Origin: Candidatus Hydrogenedentota bacterium
GTDB lineage: Bacteria; Hydrogenedentota; Hydrogenedentia; Hydrogenedentales; CAITNO01
Direction: 5' to 3'
NCBI GenBank assembly: GCA_007124105.1
Contig: SLFT01000479.1
Span: 1 to 16,097 of the forward strand
Length of the DNA: 16,097 nt
Made by a program: the position numbers and the translations under genes. Of this stretch, positions 14,652 through 16,097 are shown piece by piece. A model generated the notes under the pieces. That model had not been told where the DNA came from. It did no database searches and saw only the letters and a list, made by a program, of their open reading frames with translations. Position 1 is the stretch's first letter. The number at the start of each line of letters is the position of its first letter.

Positions 14652-14822
14652 CGTTACGAAATTGCATTTCGTAACGCAATTGTGCGCGAAGTTGAACTTC
14701 GCGCCCCGGGCCATGGATTTGGTTTCGGAATCCGTTCCGCAAAGAGCGCGAAATACAATTTTGCGGACAAGCGCGTTCCCAAGCGCAATTTGGGAACGAG
14801 TCTGTGCGGACAGTGCCCCGCA
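14652..14822. repeat. Cluster of palindromic hairpins (REP/MITE-like element)
   Basis: At least five hairpins stand nearly end to end. First: 14652-14676, perfect 11-base arms CGTTACGAAAT with a 3-base loop. Second: 14684-14704, perfect arms GCGCGAAGTT around one central base. Third: 14726-14739, arms CGGAA, loop of four. Fourth: 14747-14765, eight pairs including one G-U. Fifth: 14774-14798, arms CGTTCCCAA, loop of seven. A weaker sixth has 5-base arms at 14805-14822. The CGTTCCCAA...TTGGGAACG arm pair resembles dispersed palindromic repeats I recall from many bacterial genomes, which read as VPKLRLG-like peptides when mistranslated. No transposase is nearby, so if mobile it depends on a protein elsewhere. 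Confidence 0.8.
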
Positions 14823-14891
14823 GATAGAACTCGCATAGATACCCTGATAGACAGTTACTTAAAAAAAAACATTGCGCGATAAACCGTGATT

Positions 14892-14921
14892 TGATCCCTC
14901 ACATAAAAAGGGGCTATGCTC
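14892..14921 (+). promoter_or_regulatory. Candidate sigma70-like promoter for the sulfatase
   Basis: TTGATC (14892-14897) and TATGCT (14916-14921), each four of six consensus bases, are spaced by 18 bases. Transcription would begin near 14928, leaving about 46 bases before the ATG at 14974. Moderate to weak support. Confidence 0.33.
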
Positions 14922-14973
14922 ACAACTATACAATTTCAGCATTTGCAGGATTTGACAAACAAGGGACATTTCT

Positions 14974-16097
14974 ATGGACAGACGAACGTTTCTCAAGCAA
15001 GTTGGCATAAGCGCAACGGCCATGACATTATCCGCGCAGCTGCGCGCCGCGGCAACTGACAGCGCGAATCCGCCAAACATTGTCATTATCATGGCTGACG
15101 ACATGGGATATTCGGATATTGGCTGTTACGGAGGCGAGATCGAAACGCCAAACCTCGACCGGCTGGCGGCCGGTGGGCTGCGTTTCACACAGTTCTACAA
15201 CGCGGCGCGCTGCTGCCCCACCCGCGCATCGTTGCTGACAGGACTGTATCCGCACCAGGCCGGCGTGGGCAGCATGGTCGGTGTCGGCGGCAAGGAACCG
15301 GGGTATCGGGGGCGGCTGAATGAATCGTGCGTTACAATTGCCGAAGGCTTGAAGCGGGCGGGCTATACCACGCTCATGTCGGGGAAATGGCATGTCACCC
15401 ATTACCGGTACCAGAACCCCGAGCCAACCCTGCATCGGGGCACCTGGCCTTTGCAGCGCGGCTTTGACCGGTTCTTCGGCACCCTTGCCGGCGCGGGCAG
15501 TTTCTTTACGCCTGTCAGCCTGATGCGCGACAATGAATTCATTGAGCCCGGCGACGACTTTTATTATACCGACGCCATCAACGACGAAGCCGCCCGCTTC
15601 ATCACCGAGGCGGACGCGGATAAACCGTTGTTCCTGTACACAGCCCATGTAGCGCCTCATTGGCCGCTGCACGCGCTTCCCGAGGATATAGAAAAATATA
15701 AGGAGGTGTACCGCGCGGGCTGGGACGACATCCGGAAGCAACGGCGCGCGCGGATGGACGAAATGGGGCTGCTCAATCCTGACTGGAAGCTTACCGAGCG
15801 TGACCCGCGCGTGTCCGCGTGGGAAGACACGGAACACCAGGAATGGGAAATACACCGGATGGCAGTATACGCCGCGCAGATAGACCGCATGGACCAGGGC
15901 ATCGGGCGCATCATAGAAGCGCTCGAGGACACGGGCCGACTGGACAATACGCTGATCCTGTTCCTGTCGGACAACGGCGGCTGCGACGAGATAATCCAGG
16001 GCCAGGACACGCGCCACGGCTACTTCGAGCGCGGCGGCACCACGCCCGACGTTTTCCCGGGAGAGCCCGATACCTACGCCGCCTATGGGCACGGTTG
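14974..16097 (+). CDS. Tat-exported sulfatase (arylsulfatase-like), 3' truncated by window
   Basis: The first 374 residues of a formylglycine-dependent sulfatase that hydrolyses sulfate esters, probably of glycans, outside the cytoplasm. The Tat signal is DRRTFLKQ (2-9) followed by a hydrophobic stretch to about residue 27. Metal ligands D42/D43 are in MADDMGYSD. The active-site signature is CCPTRASLLTG (80-90), with C80 the residue converted to formylglycine and R84 conserved. K138 and H140 lie in SGKWHV, H225 and H229 in TAHVAPH, and D333/N334 in LSDNGG. All core residues expected in this part of the family are present. The remaining C-terminal beta domain lies beyond the window. AAGGG (14961-14965) stands eight bases before the ATG. 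Activation needs a formylglycine-generating enzyme or anSME elsewhere in the genome. It is divergent from the large secreted protein gene, so both may serve glycan use. The substrate cannot be told from the sequence. Confidence 0.95.
   Translation, partial: MDRRTFLKQVGISATAMTLSAQLRAAATDSANPPNIVIIMADDMGYSDIGCYGGEIETPNLDRLAAGGLRFTQFYNAARCCPTRASLLTGLYPHQAGVGSMVGVGGKEPGYRGRLNESCVTIAEGLKRAGYTTLMSGKWHVTHYRYQNPEPTLHRGTWPLQRGFDRFFGTLAGAGSFFTPVSLMRDNEFIEPGDDFYYTDAINDEAARFITEADADKPLFLYTAHVAPHWPLHALPEDIEKYKEVYRAGWDDIRKQRRARMDEMGLLNPDWKLTERDPRVSAWEDTEHQEWEIHRMAVYAAQIDRMDQGIGRIIEALEDTGRLDNTLILFLSDNGGCDEIIQGQDTRHGYFERGGTTPDVFPGEPDTYAAYGHG

Larger units (their letters stand above)
14523..14973. other. Divergent intergenic region of 451 bases with hairpin cluster and promoters
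   Basis: This separates the large secreted protein (minus) from the sulfatase (plus). Nearest the minus gene lies a candidate -10. The middle (14652-14822) is a run of hairpins. The sulfatase side is AT-rich, with a run of nine A at 14860 onward and a candidate promoter. No gene is supported here. Confidence 0.7.

Noticed and set aside
14523..14714. 64-residue N-terminal extension of the large secreted protein
   Set aside because: It would be translated from the hairpin cluster and would bury the signal peptide; the start at 14522 has a good ribosome site.
15028..16092. 354-codon open frame on the minus strand
   Set aside because: It is antisense to the sulfatase, whose motifs are all in place; a shadow frame of a GC-rich gene.

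Overview
This window looks like a chromosomal piece of a GC-rich, free-living Gram-negative heterotroph. It carries three Tat-tagged proteins (an oxidoreductase, a TIM-barrel isomerase and a sulfatase), a sialidase-like Asp-box protein, a large secreted protein of carbohydrate-active shape, a lipoprotein and an Ig/PKD-like secreted protein. This mix of exported sulfatases, Gfo/Idh/MocA proteins and sugar isomerases is typical of Hydrogenedentota, Planctomycetota and Lentisphaerota. I favour that broad group by inference from gene content; no rRNA or marker gene in the window settles it.

Layout. Positions 1-1044 (+) hold the C-terminal end of a type I restriction HsdR subunit that begins upstream. 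A good sigma70-like promoter (1106-1134) then opens a plus-strand block: a Tat-exported Gfo/Idh/MocA-like protein (1242-2258), a Tat-exported IolE/IolI-type isomerase (2298-3242), a short-chain dehydrogenase (3402-4265), a secreted five-Asp-box sialidase-like protein (4373-5530) and a secreted Gly/Met-repeat protein (5645-6454). A minus-strand block converges on it: formate-tetrahydrofolate ligase (8295-6523), a lipoprotein (9159-8467), a secreted Ig/PKD-like protein (10217-9267), a response regulator with a degenerate GGDEF domain (11597-10662) and an 893-residue secreted protein (14522-11841). A divergent intergenic region of about 450 bases contains a cluster of at least five hairpins. The plus-strand sulfatase (14974 onward) then runs off the window end.

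How the genes may fit together. The isomerase, the Gfo/Idh protein, the sialidase-like protein, the large secreted protein and the sulfatase are consistent with extracytoplasmic breakdown and conversion of sulfated or sialic-acid-like glycans and sugars or polyols. Formate-tetrahydrofolate ligase belongs to cytoplasmic one-carbon metabolism and shows no functional link to its neighbours. The gaps between genes (39-450 bases) suggest several small transcription units rather than one operon.

No clear new defence or mobile system is visible. The items most worth a second look are: the Gfo/Idh protein without the catalytic EKP motif; the response regulator whose GGDEF motif is replaced by DDMQF; the unassigned 893-residue secreted protein; the Gly/Met array framed by a 25-base direct repeat; and the hairpin cluster at 14652-14822.
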